Below, in pieces: positions 1 to 8,706 of a stretch of 48,643 nt of DNA; the stretch's first letter is position 1, and each line of letters starts with the position of its first letter. Source of the DNA: Candidatus Poribacteria bacterium (lineage in GTDB: Bacteria; Poribacteria; WGA-4E; WGA-3G). Location: positions 1-48,643 of the forward strand of contig JAGFCB010000025.1 of assembly GCA_022394775.1 (NCBI GenBank), given 5' to 3'. Both the position numbers and the translations under genes were made by a program. A model generated the notes under the pieces. It saw only the letters and a program-made list of their open reading frames with translations. It was not told the origin of the DNA and searched no databases.

Positions 1-42
1 GGCACCATTCACATTTCTAACCTTAAAAAGATTGATGCCTAA
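1..42 (+). CDS. rplX: 50S ribosomal protein L24, C-terminal end (partial)
   Basis: The window opens inside a reading frame that encodes a 13-residue tail, GTIHISNLKKIDA, followed by TAA. The tail resembles the conserved end of bacterial L24 (consensus like APIHVSNVxLVD). Its place directly before rplE is the standard spc-operon order. Only the last residues are visible, so nothing can be said about the rest of the protein. Confidence 0.8.
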   Translation, partial: GTIHISNLKKIDA

Positions 43-112
43 CGACTACAGACAAGAAGCGTTGCCAAGAGGCACTACACTGAACACACGATTTTTATAG
101 GATATAAGGCTC

Positions 113-652
113 ATGAGCCCATTCAAAGACTTTTATCAAACGGAAATCATGCCTGCGTTACAAAGCCATTTCAACTATGAAAATGTAATGCAGATTCCGA
201 AATTAGACAAAATTGCCCTGAATATTGGGGTCGGCGAAGCACTTCAAGAACCGAAAACACTCGAAGATGCCGTTGAAGAGTTAACACTTATTGCTGGACA
301 ACGTGCGATCATCACGTATGCCAAAAAATCGGTTTCTGCTTTTAAAGTCAGAGAAGGTATGGCAATCGGATGTAAAGTTACGCTCAGACAGCAACGCATG
401 TATGAGTTCTTCAACCGACTGGTGAATATCGTCTTGCCGCAAATTCGAGACTTTCGGGGTGTATCGCCGGACTCCTTTGATGGTCGCGGCAATTACTCCC
501 TCGGCCTCACTGAACAGTTAATATTCCCGGAAATTGACTACGACAATGTTAACGATACCCGCGGGCTAAATGTAACTGTTGTTACAACTGCCCCAACAGA
601 CGAAGAAGGTCGCGAATTGCTAAGACTGCTGGGCATGCCATTCCGAAAATAG
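113..652 (+). CDS. rplE: 50S ribosomal protein L5
   Basis: A 179-residue protein, the normal length for bacterial L5, which binds 5S rRNA in the central protuberance of the large subunit. Recognisable L5 segments are the N-terminal [14 protein letters not shown], the [15 protein letters not shown] stretch and the central [19 protein letters not shown] followed by [10 protein letters not shown]. The ATG start is preceded by a weak AGGATATAAGG-like ribosome site. It lies between rplX and rpsN as in most bacteria. Confidence 0.97.
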   Translation: MSPFKDFYQTEIMPALQSHFNYENVMQIPKLDKIALNIGVGEALQEPKTLEDAVEELTLIAGQRAIITYAKKSVSAFKVREGMAIGCKVTLRQQRMYEFFNRLVNIVLPQIRDFRGVSPDSFDGRGNYSLGLTEQLIFPEIDYDNVNDTRGLNVTVVTTAPTDEEGRELLRLLGMPFRK

Positions 653-766
653 GTAGGTGCAGCAGCATAAGGTTACGCAGCGAAATAGCTGCATTAATCG
701 TGCGGCAGCTTCATCCATCCGGACAGACTTCATACGTCCTGGATACATAAAAAAAGGAGCATTAGG

Positions 767-952
767 TTGGCAAGTAAAGCATGGATTGCCAAACAGAAAA
801 GAACCCCGCGGTTCCAGACCCGAAAATACAGTCGCTGTAAAAGTTGCGGGCGATCGCGTGGGTATCTGCGCAAGTTTGAATTGTGTCGTATCTGTTTTCG
901 CCTCTTCGCTCGCGCCGGTAAAATCCCCGGTGTCCGAAAGGCGAGTTGGTAG
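767..952 (+). CDS. rpsN: 30S ribosomal protein S14, zinc-binding type Z (TTG start)
   Basis: A 61-residue short S14 with the two CxxC knuckles of the zinc-binding (C+) form: CKSC, then CRIC after a 13-residue spacer. The C-terminal [11 protein letters not shown] is the family signature. Translation has to start at TTG 767, because the family's usual beginning (MA-K/S-K) is encoded there, an AAGGAG sits about 10 bases upstream, and no ATG or GTG is available. A longer overlapping frame at 657-977 has no similarity to anything and is a shadow. Confidence 0.95.
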   Translation: MASKAWIAKQKRTPRFQTRKYSRCKSCGRSRGYLRKFELCRICFRLFARAGKIPGVRKASW

Positions 953-1040
953 GAAACTGGATACCATCTGCCCTTAACTGCAAAAACACGATGGGCACAC
1001 GGGCTATTCAAAAACGAGAACGAAATAAGGAGAATCTTTC

Positions 1041-1442
1041 ATGTCGATGACCGATCCGATTGCTGATATGTTAACACGTATCCGCAATGCCAATATGGCA
1101 GGACATGAACGCGTTGAAATTCCCTCCTCAAAAATCAAGGCAGAAATCGCACGTATTTTAGCGGAAGAAGGTTTTGTCCGAAACTACCGCTTACTTGAAG
1201 ATGGAAAACAGGGGATTTTAAGAATCTATTTGAAATACGGAAATACGAAAAAAGAGAAGGTCATCACAAACCTTAGACGCATCAGTAAACCCGGTAGACG
1301 GATTTATGCCAAATCCGATAGACTCCCCCGGGTTTTTGGAGGACTCGGTGTCGCGATTTTATCGACATCCAGTGGCATAAAAACCACCCCGCAATGCCGA
1401 AAGGAAAAAGTTGGCGGTGAAGTCCTATGTTACGTCTGGTAA
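1041..1442 (+). CDS. rpsH: 30S ribosomal protein S8
   Basis: A 133-residue S8, which binds the central domain of 16S rRNA early in assembly. The start [15 protein letters not shown] and the C-terminal STSSGIKT...GGEVLCYVW are the two family hallmarks. An AAGGAG lies just before the ATG, which reads MSMTDP; the second Met is an alternative start three codons in. Order (rpsN-rpsH-rplF) is canonical. Confidence 0.97.
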   Translation: MSMTDPIADMLTRIRNANMAGHERVEIPSSKIKAEIARILAEEGFVRNYRLLEDGKQGILRIYLKYGNTKKEKVITNLRRISKPGRRIYAKSDRLPRVFGGLGVAILSTSSGIKTTPQCRKEKVGGEVLCYVW

Positions 1443-1481
1443 AGTTTCGCAGATGACGCTCATTGAACTGGGAGAAATAGA

Positions 1482-2051
1482 ATGTCACGTATTGGACTCA
1501 AACCGATTCCAGTCCCTGATAAGGTGCAGATCGCTTTAAATGAAGGCGATGTCCAGGTGGAAGGCCCCAAAGGAAGTCTGAATTGGGTGCTTCCAGACGG
1601 AATCGATGCGACGCTCGAGGAAAAGGTCCTAACCGTCCAAAGAAGAAGTGAACTTAAACAGTATAAAGCCTTGCACGGATTAGCGCGCAGCCTCATCGCC
1701 AATATGGTTACAGGTGTTTCTGATGGCTTTGAGAAAAAGCTGCGAGTCGTCGGTACAGGGTATCGTGCTGAAGTCAACCGTGAGAACAATTTGATTCTTG
1801 ATGTGGGTTATTCACATTCCGTCACTTACACGCCTCCGGAAGGAATAACGCTGAGTGTTGAAGATACTGAATCGATAGACGGGCAGACCCATACCCCTAT
1901 TGTTGTTAGCGGTATTGATAAACAACTCGTTGGACAGGTAGCGGCATCTATTCGTCAAATCAGGAAACCGGATAGCTACAAACCCTGTAAAGGGATCCGT
2001 TACGATGGCGAGCGCGTTCGAGATAAAGAAGGAAAAGCTGCTGTCGGTTAA
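1482..2051 (+). CDS. rplF: 50S ribosomal protein L6
   Basis: A 189-residue L6 (usual length about 177-180) with the N-terminal MSRIGLKPIPVP, the VEGPKGSL strand and the C-terminal KPDSYKPCKGIRYDGE element (consensus PEPYKGKGIRY). L6 binds 23S rRNA near the sarcin-ricin loop and the factor-binding site. The start is supported by a GGGAGAA upstream. The family's usual second domain is complete. Confidence 0.97.
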   Translation: MSRIGLKPIPVPDKVQIALNEGDVQVEGPKGSLNWVLPDGIDATLEEKVLTVQRRSELKQYKALHGLARSLIANMVTGVSDGFEKKLRVVGTGYRAEVNRENNLILDVGYSHSVTYTPPEGITLSVEDTESIDGQTHTPIVVSGIDKQLVGQVAASIRQIRKPDSYKPCKGIRYDGERVRDKEGKAAVG

Positions 2052-2133
2052 TATTGTTATATCTTGCGCGCTGTGGCAAAATGTGAAAGCCTCATAAAGT
2101 AGAAGCGCGCCTATTGTATAATAAGGAGACATC

Positions 2134-2502
2134 TTGGCACTTATAAAAAAGAAACGGTTGGGCCATCTGCGACGGCGGAAACGTGTTCGTCAAAAGATTG
2201 CTGGGACAAGTGAAAGACCAAGGCTCGCTGTTTTCAGAAGTTTAAAACACATCTATGCGCAACTCATTAATGATGAACTTGGCGTGACGGTCGCCGAAGC
2301 CTCTACGTTGTCACCTGAATTGAAAGAGACCCTCTCAAACGGTGGAAATATAACGGCAGCGGAAAGCGTAGGCACGCTTCTGGCACAAAAAGCCAAGCAG
2401 CAAGAAGTTGAGGTAGTAGTCTTTGACCGGGGCGGGCATCTCTACCACGGACGCATAAAAGCTCTCGCAGAAGCCGCGAGGGCAGAAGGACTGAAGTTCT
2501 AA
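2134..2502 (+). CDS. rplR: 50S ribosomal protein L18 (TTG start)
   Basis: A 122-residue L18, the 5S rRNA-binding partner of L5. Diagnostic segments are [21 protein letters not shown], split here around the RPRLAVFRS core, [10 protein letters not shown], and the C-terminal [27 protein letters not shown] end. The start codon is TTG 2134, about 8 bases after an AAGGAG; no better start exists in frame. It precedes rpsE as expected. Confidence 0.95.
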   Translation: MALIKKKRLGHLRRRKRVRQKIAGTSERPRLAVFRSLKHIYAQLINDELGVTVAEASTLSPELKETLSNGGNITAAESVGTLLAQKAKQQEVEVVVFDRGGHLYHGRIKALAEAARAEGLKF

Positions 2503-2575
2503 ATGCCCCGAAAACCGGTTCCTGTTCCCGTACACACTCGGTAAAACAGGACACATACCGGATAGGAGACTTTTT

Positions 2576-3088
2576 TTGCTGAAAGATAGAATTAACCCCG
2601 ATGATTTTGAATTTGAAGAACGCATGATTACAATCAACCGCGTGATGCGAGTCGGTAAGGGACGACGGACCCCCAGTTTTAACTCGCTCACGGTTGTTGG
2701 GAATCGCGAAGGTATTGTTGGCATTGGCTTTGGCAGTGCAAGTGAAGTGGCAGGTGCGCTCCGTAAAAGTTTCGCCGATGCCCGTAAAAATCTAATTCGG
2801 GTGCCGATCACTAACGGCACACTCCCACATGAAATTACTTGTGAATTCAAATCTGCAAAAGTTTTGTTGAAACCGGCAAGTCCTGGAACAGGTATCATCG
2901 CGGGACACGCCACACGCGCGATCCTTGAATTCGCAGGTGTCCGAGATGCGCTGACAAAATGCCTCTCCTCTCGGAACGTGAAAAATATCGCTGAAGCCAC
3001 GATGCTTGGATTGAAGAACCTCAAGGATGTCAATGAAGTCGCGCGGCTGCGCGACCTGTCTGTTGAAGAGCTGCTCAAGAAACGCTAA
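2576..3088 (+). CDS. rpsE: 30S ribosomal protein S5 (TTG start)
   Basis: A 170-residue S5 with the double-stranded-RNA-binding-like N domain (INRVMRVGKGRRTPSFNSLTV, shown here in part) and the GIGFGSASEV loop. The C domain carries the conserved ELAGVRDAL-like segment, seen as EFAGVRDALTK. S5 acts in translational fidelity and lines the mRNA entry channel. The start is TTG 2576, just after a TAGGAG. The next gene is rplO; there is no rpmD (L30) in the 57-base gap. Confidence 0.95.
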   Translation: MLKDRINPDDFEFEERMITINRVMRVGKGRRTPSFNSLTVVGNREGIVGIGFGSASEVAGALRKSFADARKNLIRVPITNGTLPHEITCEFKSAKVLLKPASPGTGIIAGHATRAILEFAGVRDALTKCLSSRNVKNIAEATMLGLKNLKDVNEVARLRDLSVEELLKKR

Positions 3089-3145
3089 TGTTGTTCGCGT
3101 ACATCAACGCTTGCGACAAATGGTTAAGGAACGGAGTAAATCCCG

Positions 3146-3622
3146 ATGAAATTAAATGAACTTAAACCCGCCCCTGGCGCGAAGCGCTCCAGGAAACGAG
3201 TCGGTAGAGGGAACGCCTCAGGTTGGGGCAAAACCTGTGGACGGGGACATAAGGGGCAAAAATCCCGATCTGGTGGTTCTATACCGGCATGGTTTGAAGG
3301 TGGACAGATGCCGCTCGTGCGGCGCTTACCGAAGCGCGGACCACGGCGTACCGCACACAAACGGCTTGAGTATGATGTTATCAACGTCGAAACTCTCAAT
3401 CTTTTTGACGAAGCGACGGTCGTAAGCCCGGAATCCCTTCGCGAAGCTGGCTTAATTAAACGCAAAAATGCCCTGATAAAGATACTCGGCGACGGTGAAC
3501 TCGAAAAACAGTTGAAAGTCCAAGCACACCGCTTCTCAAAATCAGCGATCGAGAAAATTGAATCCAAAGGTGGCACAGCCGAGGTACTCGGACTACACGC
3601 AAATGCTGACAACGCTGCTTAA
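3146..3622 (+). CDS. rplO: 50S ribosomal protein L15
   Basis: A 158-residue L15 with the classic start MKLNELKPAPGAKRSRKRVG and the glycine-rich RNA-binding tail GWGKTCGRGHKGQKSRSGG. The core FEGGQMPLVRRLPKRG is near-consensus. L15 is a late assembly protein of the large subunit. ATG 3146 follows a GGAGTAAATCCCG ribosome site. It runs into secY with a 30-base gap carrying that gene's ribosome site. Confidence 0.97.
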   Translation: MKLNELKPAPGAKRSRKRVGRGNASGWGKTCGRGHKGQKSRSGGSIPAWFEGGQMPLVRRLPKRGPRRTAHKRLEYDVINVETLNLFDEATVVSPESLREAGLIKRKNALIKILGDGELEKQLKVQAHRFSKSAIEKIESKGGTAEVLGLHANADNAA

Positions 3623-3652
3623 GAGTTTGCAGGCGAGGAGGAAATAAAATAA

Positions 3653-4984
3653 GTGATTAAGGCATTTCAAAACGCTTTTAAAATCCCTGAACTGCGGAAA
3701 CGTCTTATTTTTACAGGGCTGCTCTTGGTTGTTTACCGCCTTGGTGCCCACATCACATTACCTGGTATCGATGATGTGGCACTTGAGGCGTTTTTTCAAC
3801 AACTCATGGAGCGTGGGGGCAATGTCATTGGGTTCATTGACCTGTTTTCCGGGGGTGCATTTAGTCAGATGACTATCTTCGCGCTGGGTATACAGCCGTA
3901 TATTAGTGCCTCAATCATTATGCAGCTCCTCGGTGTCATCGTACCTTCTTTGGAGAAACTGTCCAGAGAACCTGATGGCAGAAAGAAAATGACGCAGTAC
4001 ACGCGATACGGAACTGTTCTACTCAGTATCATTCAAGGCATAACAATTAGTATCGTCTTGCGGAATCCAGAAAACATTACTGGACAGGCAGGTGAAATTG
4101 TCAGAAACCCAGACTTATGGTGGCATTTTCTTGTCGTCTTAACCCTCACAGCGGGTACGTCCTTCGTTATGTGGCTCGGTGAACAGATCACCGAACGCGG
4201 TATTGGGCAAGGTATCTCGCTCATCATTACCGTCGGGATTATCGCTGGCTTGCCGGGTGGTGTCACTACCGTCTTCAACAATTTGTTCACAAGACCACAA
4301 TTCGGGATTTTACATCTCGCGATACTGGTTATACTCATTATTGTAGCCGTTGCGGGAACCGTCTTTATTACACTGTCTGTCCGCAAGATTCCAGTACAAT
4401 ACGGCAGGCAGATTCGGGGACGCAGAGTGATTGGCGGACAATCCACACATCTACCACTCCGAGTTAACGCCGCAGGTATGATTCCAATCATCTTCGCGAT
4501 TACACTTATTCAGTTCCCCACGACAGCTCTTAGCTTCTTACCACGAGATTGGGGATGGGTAACAGGTGCACAAGCCTTGATCGATACGGGAACCCCGTTG
4601 TGGCTGACCCTTTATGCGTTGTTAATTATCGGCTTTACGTATTTTTACACAGCCGTGCAAATCAATCCCATCCAAATGGCTGAGGACTTGCAGAAATATG
4701 GTGGATTTATCCCCGGCATCCGCGCTGGAAAACAGACCGCAGATTACATCAATACAACGCTCACACGGATCACACTGCCGGGTGCGATCTTCCTTGCGGC
4801 TATCGCAGTGATTCCGATTATGATCACAGGCTATCTCCAAATCGGTAGCATGGTGGATGGTGCTTCTATCTTGATTGTTGTAGGTGTTGTACTCGATACA
4901 ATGTCACAAATCGAATCTTATTTGACCGTCCGTCATTATGAAGGATTTTTAAAAGACCGAAAACTCAAGGGCAGACGGCGTTAA
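3653..4984 (+). CDS. secY: Preprotein translocase subunit SecY (GTG start)
   Basis: A 443-residue polytopic membrane protein, the normal SecY length, with the ten hydrophobic spans of the SecYEG channel. Family landmarks include [17 protein letters not shown] start ([15 protein letters not shown]), [15 protein letters not shown] for the TM2/TM3 region, and [20 protein letters not shown] before TM9. GTG 3653 follows a strong GGCGAGGAGG site. SecY is the usual last long gene of the spc operon. Here it is followed directly by rpmJ, without adk, map or infA between them. Confidence 0.97.
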   Translation: MIKAFQNAFKIPELRKRLIFTGLLLVVYRLGAHITLPGIDDVALEAFFQQLMERGGNVIGFIDLFSGGAFSQMTIFALGIQPYISASIIMQLLGVIVPSLEKLSREPDGRKKMTQYTRYGTVLLSIIQGITISIVLRNPENITGQAGEIVRNPDLWWHFLVVLTLTAGTSFVMWLGEQITERGIGQGISLIITVGIIAGLPGGVTTVFNNLFTRPQFGILHLAILVILIIVAVAGTVFITLSVRKIPVQYGRQIRGRRVIGGQSTHLPLRVNAAGMIPIIFAITLIQFPTTALSFLPRDWGWVTGAQALIDTGTPLWLTLYALLIIGFTYFYTAVQINPIQMAEDLQKYGGFIPGIRAGKQTADYINTTLTRITLPGAIFLAAIAVIPIMITGYLQIGSMVDGASILIVVGVVLDTMSQIESYLTVRHYEGFLKDRKLKGRRR

Positions 4985-5009
4985 GTGCTTTCACCTAAAA
5001 GAGGATATT

Positions 5010-5126
5010 ATGAAAGTTAGACCTTCTGTTAAAAAGATGTGTAACCAGTGTAAAATCATCAAGCGAAAAGGTATTGTCCGAGTTATTTGTCCTTCAAATC
5101 CGAAGCACAAACAGCGGCAGGGCTAA
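5010..5126 (+). CDS. rpmJ: 50S ribosomal protein L36, zinc-binding type
   Basis: A 38-residue gene. The product begins [20 protein letters not shown] and has the zinc ligands C11, C14, C27 and H32 of the C+ form of L36. The ATG lies 6 bases after AGAGGA. Its position between secY and rpsM matches the E. coli arrangement. Confidence 0.95.
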   Translation: MKVRPSVKKMCNQCKIIKRKGIVRVICPSNPKHKQRQG

Positions 5127-5135
5127 CCCTTTTAT

Positions 5136-5264
5136 AGTTGTTAGGCATCAGTTAACTTCGGAGCGTTCCAAGTTGCTGGTGACCATCCTTACCTAAACCG
5201 GTTATAACAGTTACCAAAAAGCGTTAGCGTTTCGCGAACTTCTTAACCGATAACTGATAACTAT
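5136..5264. repeat. Short intergenic element with AGTTA.../...ATAACT ends (rpmJ-rpsM gap)
   Basis: The gap between rpmJ and rpsM begins with AGTTGTTAGGCATCAGTTAA and ends with AACCGATAACTGATAACTA, giving imperfect inverted ends of the type AGTTATC/GATAACT. The same end sequences bracket the rpsM-rpsK gap and the gap before the dehydrogenase gene at 45491. The middle differs between copies but contains its own palindromes. It is probably a small non-coding palindromic element and is the most degenerate of the three copies. Confidence 0.5.
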
Positions 5265-5280
5265 TAAAAAGGAAGAACTC

Positions 5281-5673
5281 ATGGCAAGAATCGCGGGGGT
5301 TGATTTACCCCGAAACAAACGAATAGACATTGCCCTGACAGCAATTTACGGTATCGGTCGTTATACCGCATCGCAAATTGTCAGCGACCTTAACATTGAT
5401 CCCGGCAAAAAAGTTGACAGTCTCGCTGAAAACGAGGTTGGTCAACTCCGAGACCAGATTCAAAACTACAAGATTGAAGGGGACTTGCGACGCGAAATCG
5501 ACCAGAATATTAAACGGCTGATGGACATCAACAGCTACCGGGGTTTACGACACCGTCGGCAACTGCCTGTCCGTGGTCAGCGCACAAATACGAATGCTCG
5601 CACCCGTAAGGGAAAAGCAAGAACTATCTCTGTCGGTAGAAAAGCCAAAGAGGCAGCACGTAAGGGCGGCTAA
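5281..5673 (+). CDS. rpsM: 30S ribosomal protein S13
   Basis: A 130-residue S13 with the canonical start [20 protein letters not shown], the helix-two-turn-helix [12 protein letters not shown], and the basic tail [20 protein letters not shown] followed by [10 protein letters not shown]13 contacts the head of the small subunit and the P-site tRNA. AAGGAAGAACTC precedes the ATG. It starts the alpha-operon part of the cluster after a 154-base repeat-containing gap. Confidence 0.97.
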   Translation: MARIAGVDLPRNKRIDIALTAIYGIGRYTASQIVSDLNIDPGKKVDSLAENEVGQLRDQIQNYKIEGDLRREIDQNIKRLMDINSYRGLRHRRQLPVRGQRTNTNARTRKGKARTISVGRKAKEAARKGG

Positions 5674-5685
5674 TGTTAAAAGCCG

Positions 5686-5834
5686 TCAGTTATCGGTCAT
5701 CGGACTGATGGTACTCGGTTATAGGGCATCCCGTTGTGGCGGGTACTTTTCGTTTTCCTGCCACAACACACCTCTTAACTGATAACTGAAAGGTTTTTTC
5801 ACAGAAAAGATCGTACTGATAACTGATAACTACA
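5686..5834. repeat. Palindromic element with AGTTATC/GATAACT ends in the rpsM-rpsK gap
   Basis: The left end reads TCAGTTATCGGTCATCGG and the right end ACTGATAACTGATAACTAC, so the ends are inverted repeats of AGTTATC(A/G)GT. Inside is a second, unrelated stem, GTTGTGGC...GCCACAAC. The architecture (shared outer repeats, private inner stem) is the same as at 45366-45478. It sits inside a ribosomal operon, between rpsM and the rpsK ribosome site, so it must be tolerated in the transcript. Confidence 0.6.
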
Positions 5835-5854
5835 GATAAAAAAGGAGAATCCTT

Positions 5855-6226
5855 TTGCGTGGAAGAAGAAGAGAACGCAAGAACGTCCCCGAGGGGATAG
5901 CACATATTCAGGCTACCTTCAATAATACAATTATTACGATAACGGATTTAAATGGAAACACCGTTGCTTGGGCGAACGCCGGAATGACTTTCACCGGTTC
6001 ACGAAAGTCAACCCCTTTTGCCGCACAACAAACTGCGGAAGCATGCGCACGTAGAGCAATGGATCACGGCATGAAACGCGTAGAGGTTAGAGTCAAGGGA
6101 CCCGGATCCGGGCGCGAGTCTTCTATACGGGCACTCGCTGCAGCCGGACTGGAAATTAGTTTGATGAAAGACGTGACTCCTATCCCGCACAATGGATGTC
6201 GTCCCCCCAAGAGACGACGGGTTTAA
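5855..6226 (+). CDS. rpsK: 30S ribosomal protein S11 (TTG start)
   Basis: A 123-residue S11 with the family core: [48 protein letters not shown], and the C-terminal [16 protein letters not shown]11 forms the platform of the small subunit near the Shine-Dalgarno helix. The start TTG 5855 follows AAAGGAG by 9 bases. ATG alternatives occur only far inside the protein. Confidence 0.96.
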   Translation: MRGRRRERKNVPEGIAHIQATFNNTIITITDLNGNTVAWANAGMTFTGSRKSTPFAAQQTAEACARRAMDHGMKRVEVRVKGPGSGRESSIRALAAAGLEISLMKDVTPIPHNGCRPPKRRRV

Positions 6227-6244
6227 GGAATTTGAGGAAAACGA

Positions 6245-6877
6245 ATGAGCAGATATTTAGACTCCGTCTGTAAATTATGCCGACGGGAAGGTGAAAAACT
6301 CTTTTTGAAGGGGCGGCGCTGCAACGGGCCGAAATGTTCGTTTGAACGTCGGAGTTATCCACCCGGAGAACATGGACAGACACCCCCTCGCCGAGGTCGC
6401 GACAATTTCCGGCGGCAGTTGCGCGCGAAACAGAAAGTTAAACGGACCTACGGTGTTTTTGAGAAACAATTTCGGAACTACTATTTCAAAGCGGCACGAC
6501 AAACAGGTATTGCTGGTGAAAACTTAATAAGTTTCCTTGAACGCCGCTTAGACAACGTCGTTTACCGTCTGGGTTTCGCAACTTCTCGAAACCAAGCACG
6601 CCAACTCGTGAAGCACAATCACTTCACCGTCAACGGCAAGCGGGTTAACATTCCCTCTTATATCGTGCAAATCGGTGATGTCATCACACCACGTGAACGG
6701 AGCCGGAACCTTGCCACTATTCTGGAGGCATTAGAATACTCACAGCAACGTGGTGCTCCCGAATGGCTTGAAATTGATGCGGATAAAGTGGAAGGACGCG
6801 TTCAAGGGGCACCTGTGGTAGAACAGATCGCCGTGGACCTTGAAACACAACTCATCATTGAACTTTACTCCCGATAG
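6245..6877 (+). CDS. rpsD: 30S ribosomal protein S4, zinc-binding type
   Basis: A 210-residue S4, a primary 16S rRNA-binding protein. The N-terminus carries the zinc knuckle C9-x2-C12-x13-C26-x4-C31 of the C+ form. The S4 RNA-binding domain is visible at about residues 98-160 (ERRLDNVVYRLGFATSRNQA, then GKRVNIPSY). The gene starts 18 bases after rpsK stops. In many bacteria S4 also represses the alpha operon; no pseudoknot target was verified here. Confidence 0.97.
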   Translation: MSRYLDSVCKLCRREGEKLFLKGRRCNGPKCSFERRSYPPGEHGQTPPRRGRDNFRRQLRAKQKVKRTYGVFEKQFRNYYFKAARQTGIAGENLISFLERRLDNVVYRLGFATSRNQARQLVKHNHFTVNGKRVNIPSYIVQIGDVITPRERSRNLATILEALEYSQQRGAPEWLEIDADKVEGRVQGAPVVEQIAVDLETQLIIELYSR

Positions 6878-7146
6878 ACACATATTTTTAATGAAGGGTC
6901 TCTGCTCCGATGTTCGAGTTGCCAACGTCGGATTTAAACGGCAGCACTTCGTTTTCCTGTCAAACGGATGCCTGCTTGCAACGGCAGCGAGCAGGGGAGC
7001 AGACGATAATTAAAAAACGTGAAAATCAGGAGTGTCCAATAATACGACTCCCACACAGAATTTAGTGGCGAATGTGCGATTTTACAAAGCACTGCCGTCA
7101 GTTGATGTGTGTTTTAACATTTAGTTTAATCTTATAGGAGGAATCG

Positions 7147-8166
7147 ATGATAAGGTCCGAGCTAGAAATGCCTGATCGGTTGAAAACTGATACAGAATCC
7201 TTACGCCCCGATTATGCAAAATATACCGCTGAACCTTTCGAGCGCGGATTTGGAACAACTCTCGGTAATTCACTACGCCGGGTCCTCCTCTCCTCAATTA
7301 AAGGCGCAGCGATTACAGCAGTTCAAATTGAGCAGGTAAGACACGAATACGCTACGATTCCCGGCGTACTCGAAGACGTGGTACAGATCATTCTCAATCT
7401 CAAAGAGATCCGATTGAACATCGCATCAGATGAGCCAATGCGGCTTACATTGAAAGCAGAAGGCTCCTGTCAAGTCACGGCTGCTGATATTCGACCGAAT
7501 TCACTCGTTGAGATTATAAACCCTGACCAACATATCGCAACGCTCGACGAATGTGAAGGGTTAGATATAGAAATCCACGCGCAAACAGGAAGAGGCTACT
7601 CGCTTGCCGAGGAGCACAGACCTCAAGGACACGACATCGGGTTAATTCCAGTCGACGCAAAATTCTCACCGGTCAAGAAAGTTAACTTTTGGGTAGAGGA
7701 AACCCGCGTCGGTGATATGACTAATTTCGATAAACTGAATCTCGAAGTCTGGACAGATGCCACCATCACAGCAAAGGATGCCGTCACACGGGCGGCGGAT
7801 ATTTTGCTACAACAGATCAAACTGTTTACGGAATTCGATGAGAGTTACGTTGAACCGGAACCTGAGGTCGATGAGGCAAAACTCCGAAGAGACCGCTACC
7901 TCGCAAAACCGGTCTCCGAACTTGAACTCTCAGTCCGAGCCAGCAATTGTCTCGAAACTGCAAACATTAAAACCATACGAGAACTCGTCGGAAAAGAAGA
8001 GAAGGAAATGTTGGAATACAAGAATTTCGGGCGGACTTCGCTGAACGAAATTAAAGAACAACTCGCCAACATGGGGCTTCATCTTGGAATGGATCCAGAC
8101 GATGTCAACGACGCGGACATCGATGAAGAAAACGTCGCGGAAGCACCACTGCAACCGCCCATATAA
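7147..8166 (+). CDS. rpoA: DNA-directed RNA polymerase subunit alpha
   Basis: A 339-residue alpha subunit. The N-terminal dimerisation domain has AEPFERGFGTTLGNSLRRVL, the most conserved alpha motif, near residue 31. The C-terminal domain (about 245-320) has LELSVRASNCLETANIKTI and EMLEYKNFGRTSLNEIKE, used for UP-element and activator contacts. The tail after residue 320 is short and acidic. AGGAGG lies 4 bases before ATG. The 269-base gap before it holds a possible internal promoter (TTGATG at 7102, 17 bases, TTTAAT at 7125) and a GC-rich stem near 6970, neither certain. Confidence 0.98.
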   Translation: MIRSELEMPDRLKTDTESLRPDYAKYTAEPFERGFGTTLGNSLRRVLLSSIKGAAITAVQIEQVRHEYATIPGVLEDVVQIILNLKEIRLNIASDEPMRLTLKAEGSCQVTAADIRPNSLVEIINPDQHIATLDECEGLDIEIHAQTGRGYSLAEEHRPQGHDIGLIPVDAKFSPVKKVNFWVEETRVGDMTNFDKLNLEVWTDATITAKDAVTRAADILLQQIKLFTEFDESYVEPEPEVDEAKLRRDRYLAKPVSELELSVRASNCLETANIKTIRELVGKEEKEMLEYKNFGRTSLNEIKEQLANMGLHLGMDPDDVNDADIDEENVAEAPLQPPI

Positions 8167-8202
8167 TGATTCTTCACGACAACGTATATATGGAGGAAGA
8201 AG

Positions 8203-8607
8203 ATGCGTCATAGAAAACGTGGAAGGAAATTGGGGCGAACTTCAAGCCATCGCAAGGCTCTCTTTCGCAACCAAGCCACAGCACTATTTGAACACGAACA
8301 AATTCGGACAACACTCCCTAAGTGCAAAGAACTGCGCCGAGTCGCTGAGAAATTAATCACGCTCGCGAAACAGGGTGACCTTAGCGCCCGGCGGCAAGCC
8401 GCAAAAATGCTTTACGGGACAAACTTACACTATAAACCCGGCAGAGGTGAGAACCCGACTGGACTTGACAAGCACGCTGTCCTACGGAAACTCTTTGATG
8501 ACATCGCACCCCGCTACCAAGATCGGAACGGTGGATACACGCGTATCATCAGAGGCGAACTCCGAAAAGGCGACGGGACACAGATGGGCTACATCCAACT
8601 TGTTTAA
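8203..8607 (+). CDS. rplQ: 50S ribosomal protein L17
   Basis: A 134-residue L17 beginning MRHRKRGRKLGRTSSHRKAL, the diagnostic L17 start, and ending with the GGYTRIIRGELRKGDGTQM segment (consensus GGYTRILKLG.R.GD). AGGAGGAAG lies just upstream. It is the last gene of the alpha operon and is followed 30 bases later by a strong terminator. Confidence 0.97.
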   Translation: MRHRKRGRKLGRTSSHRKALFRNQATALFEHEQIRTTLPKCKELRRVAEKLITLAKQGDLSARRQAAKMLYGTNLHYKPGRGENPTGLDKHAVLRKLFDDIAPRYQDRNGGYTRIIRGELRKGDGTQMGYIQLV

Positions 8608-8635
8608 GAGTGTTCATTAGAACGGTCAAATAAAA

Positions 8636-8669
8636 TAAACGGGCGGAGTTTATAACTCCGCCCGTTTTT
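8636..8669 (+). terminator. Rho-independent terminator of the ribosomal/rpoA operon
   Basis: A perfect stem AACGGGCGGAGTT / AACTCCGCCCGTT with a TAT loop, followed by a run of T on the + strand. The minus-strand reading also ends in a T-rich stretch, so it may serve the convergent barrel gene ending at 8707 too. Confidence 0.92.
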
Positions 8670-8706
8670 GGTTTCAAAGAAAAACCCAACTGACTGCGGA
8701 CAACTC

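Noticed and set aside
657..977. A 106-codon + strand frame overlapping rpsN
   Set aside because: It lies in another frame over the clear S14 gene, matches nothing and has no ribosome site.
2335..3078. A 247-codon minus-strand frame
   Set aside because: It is antisense to rpsE and rplR; its length comes from the codon bias of the real genes.
7102..7130. TTGATG-17-TTTAAT as an internal rpoA promoter
   Set aside because: The start of transcription would fall on the ribosome site, so it is mentioned only under rpoA.
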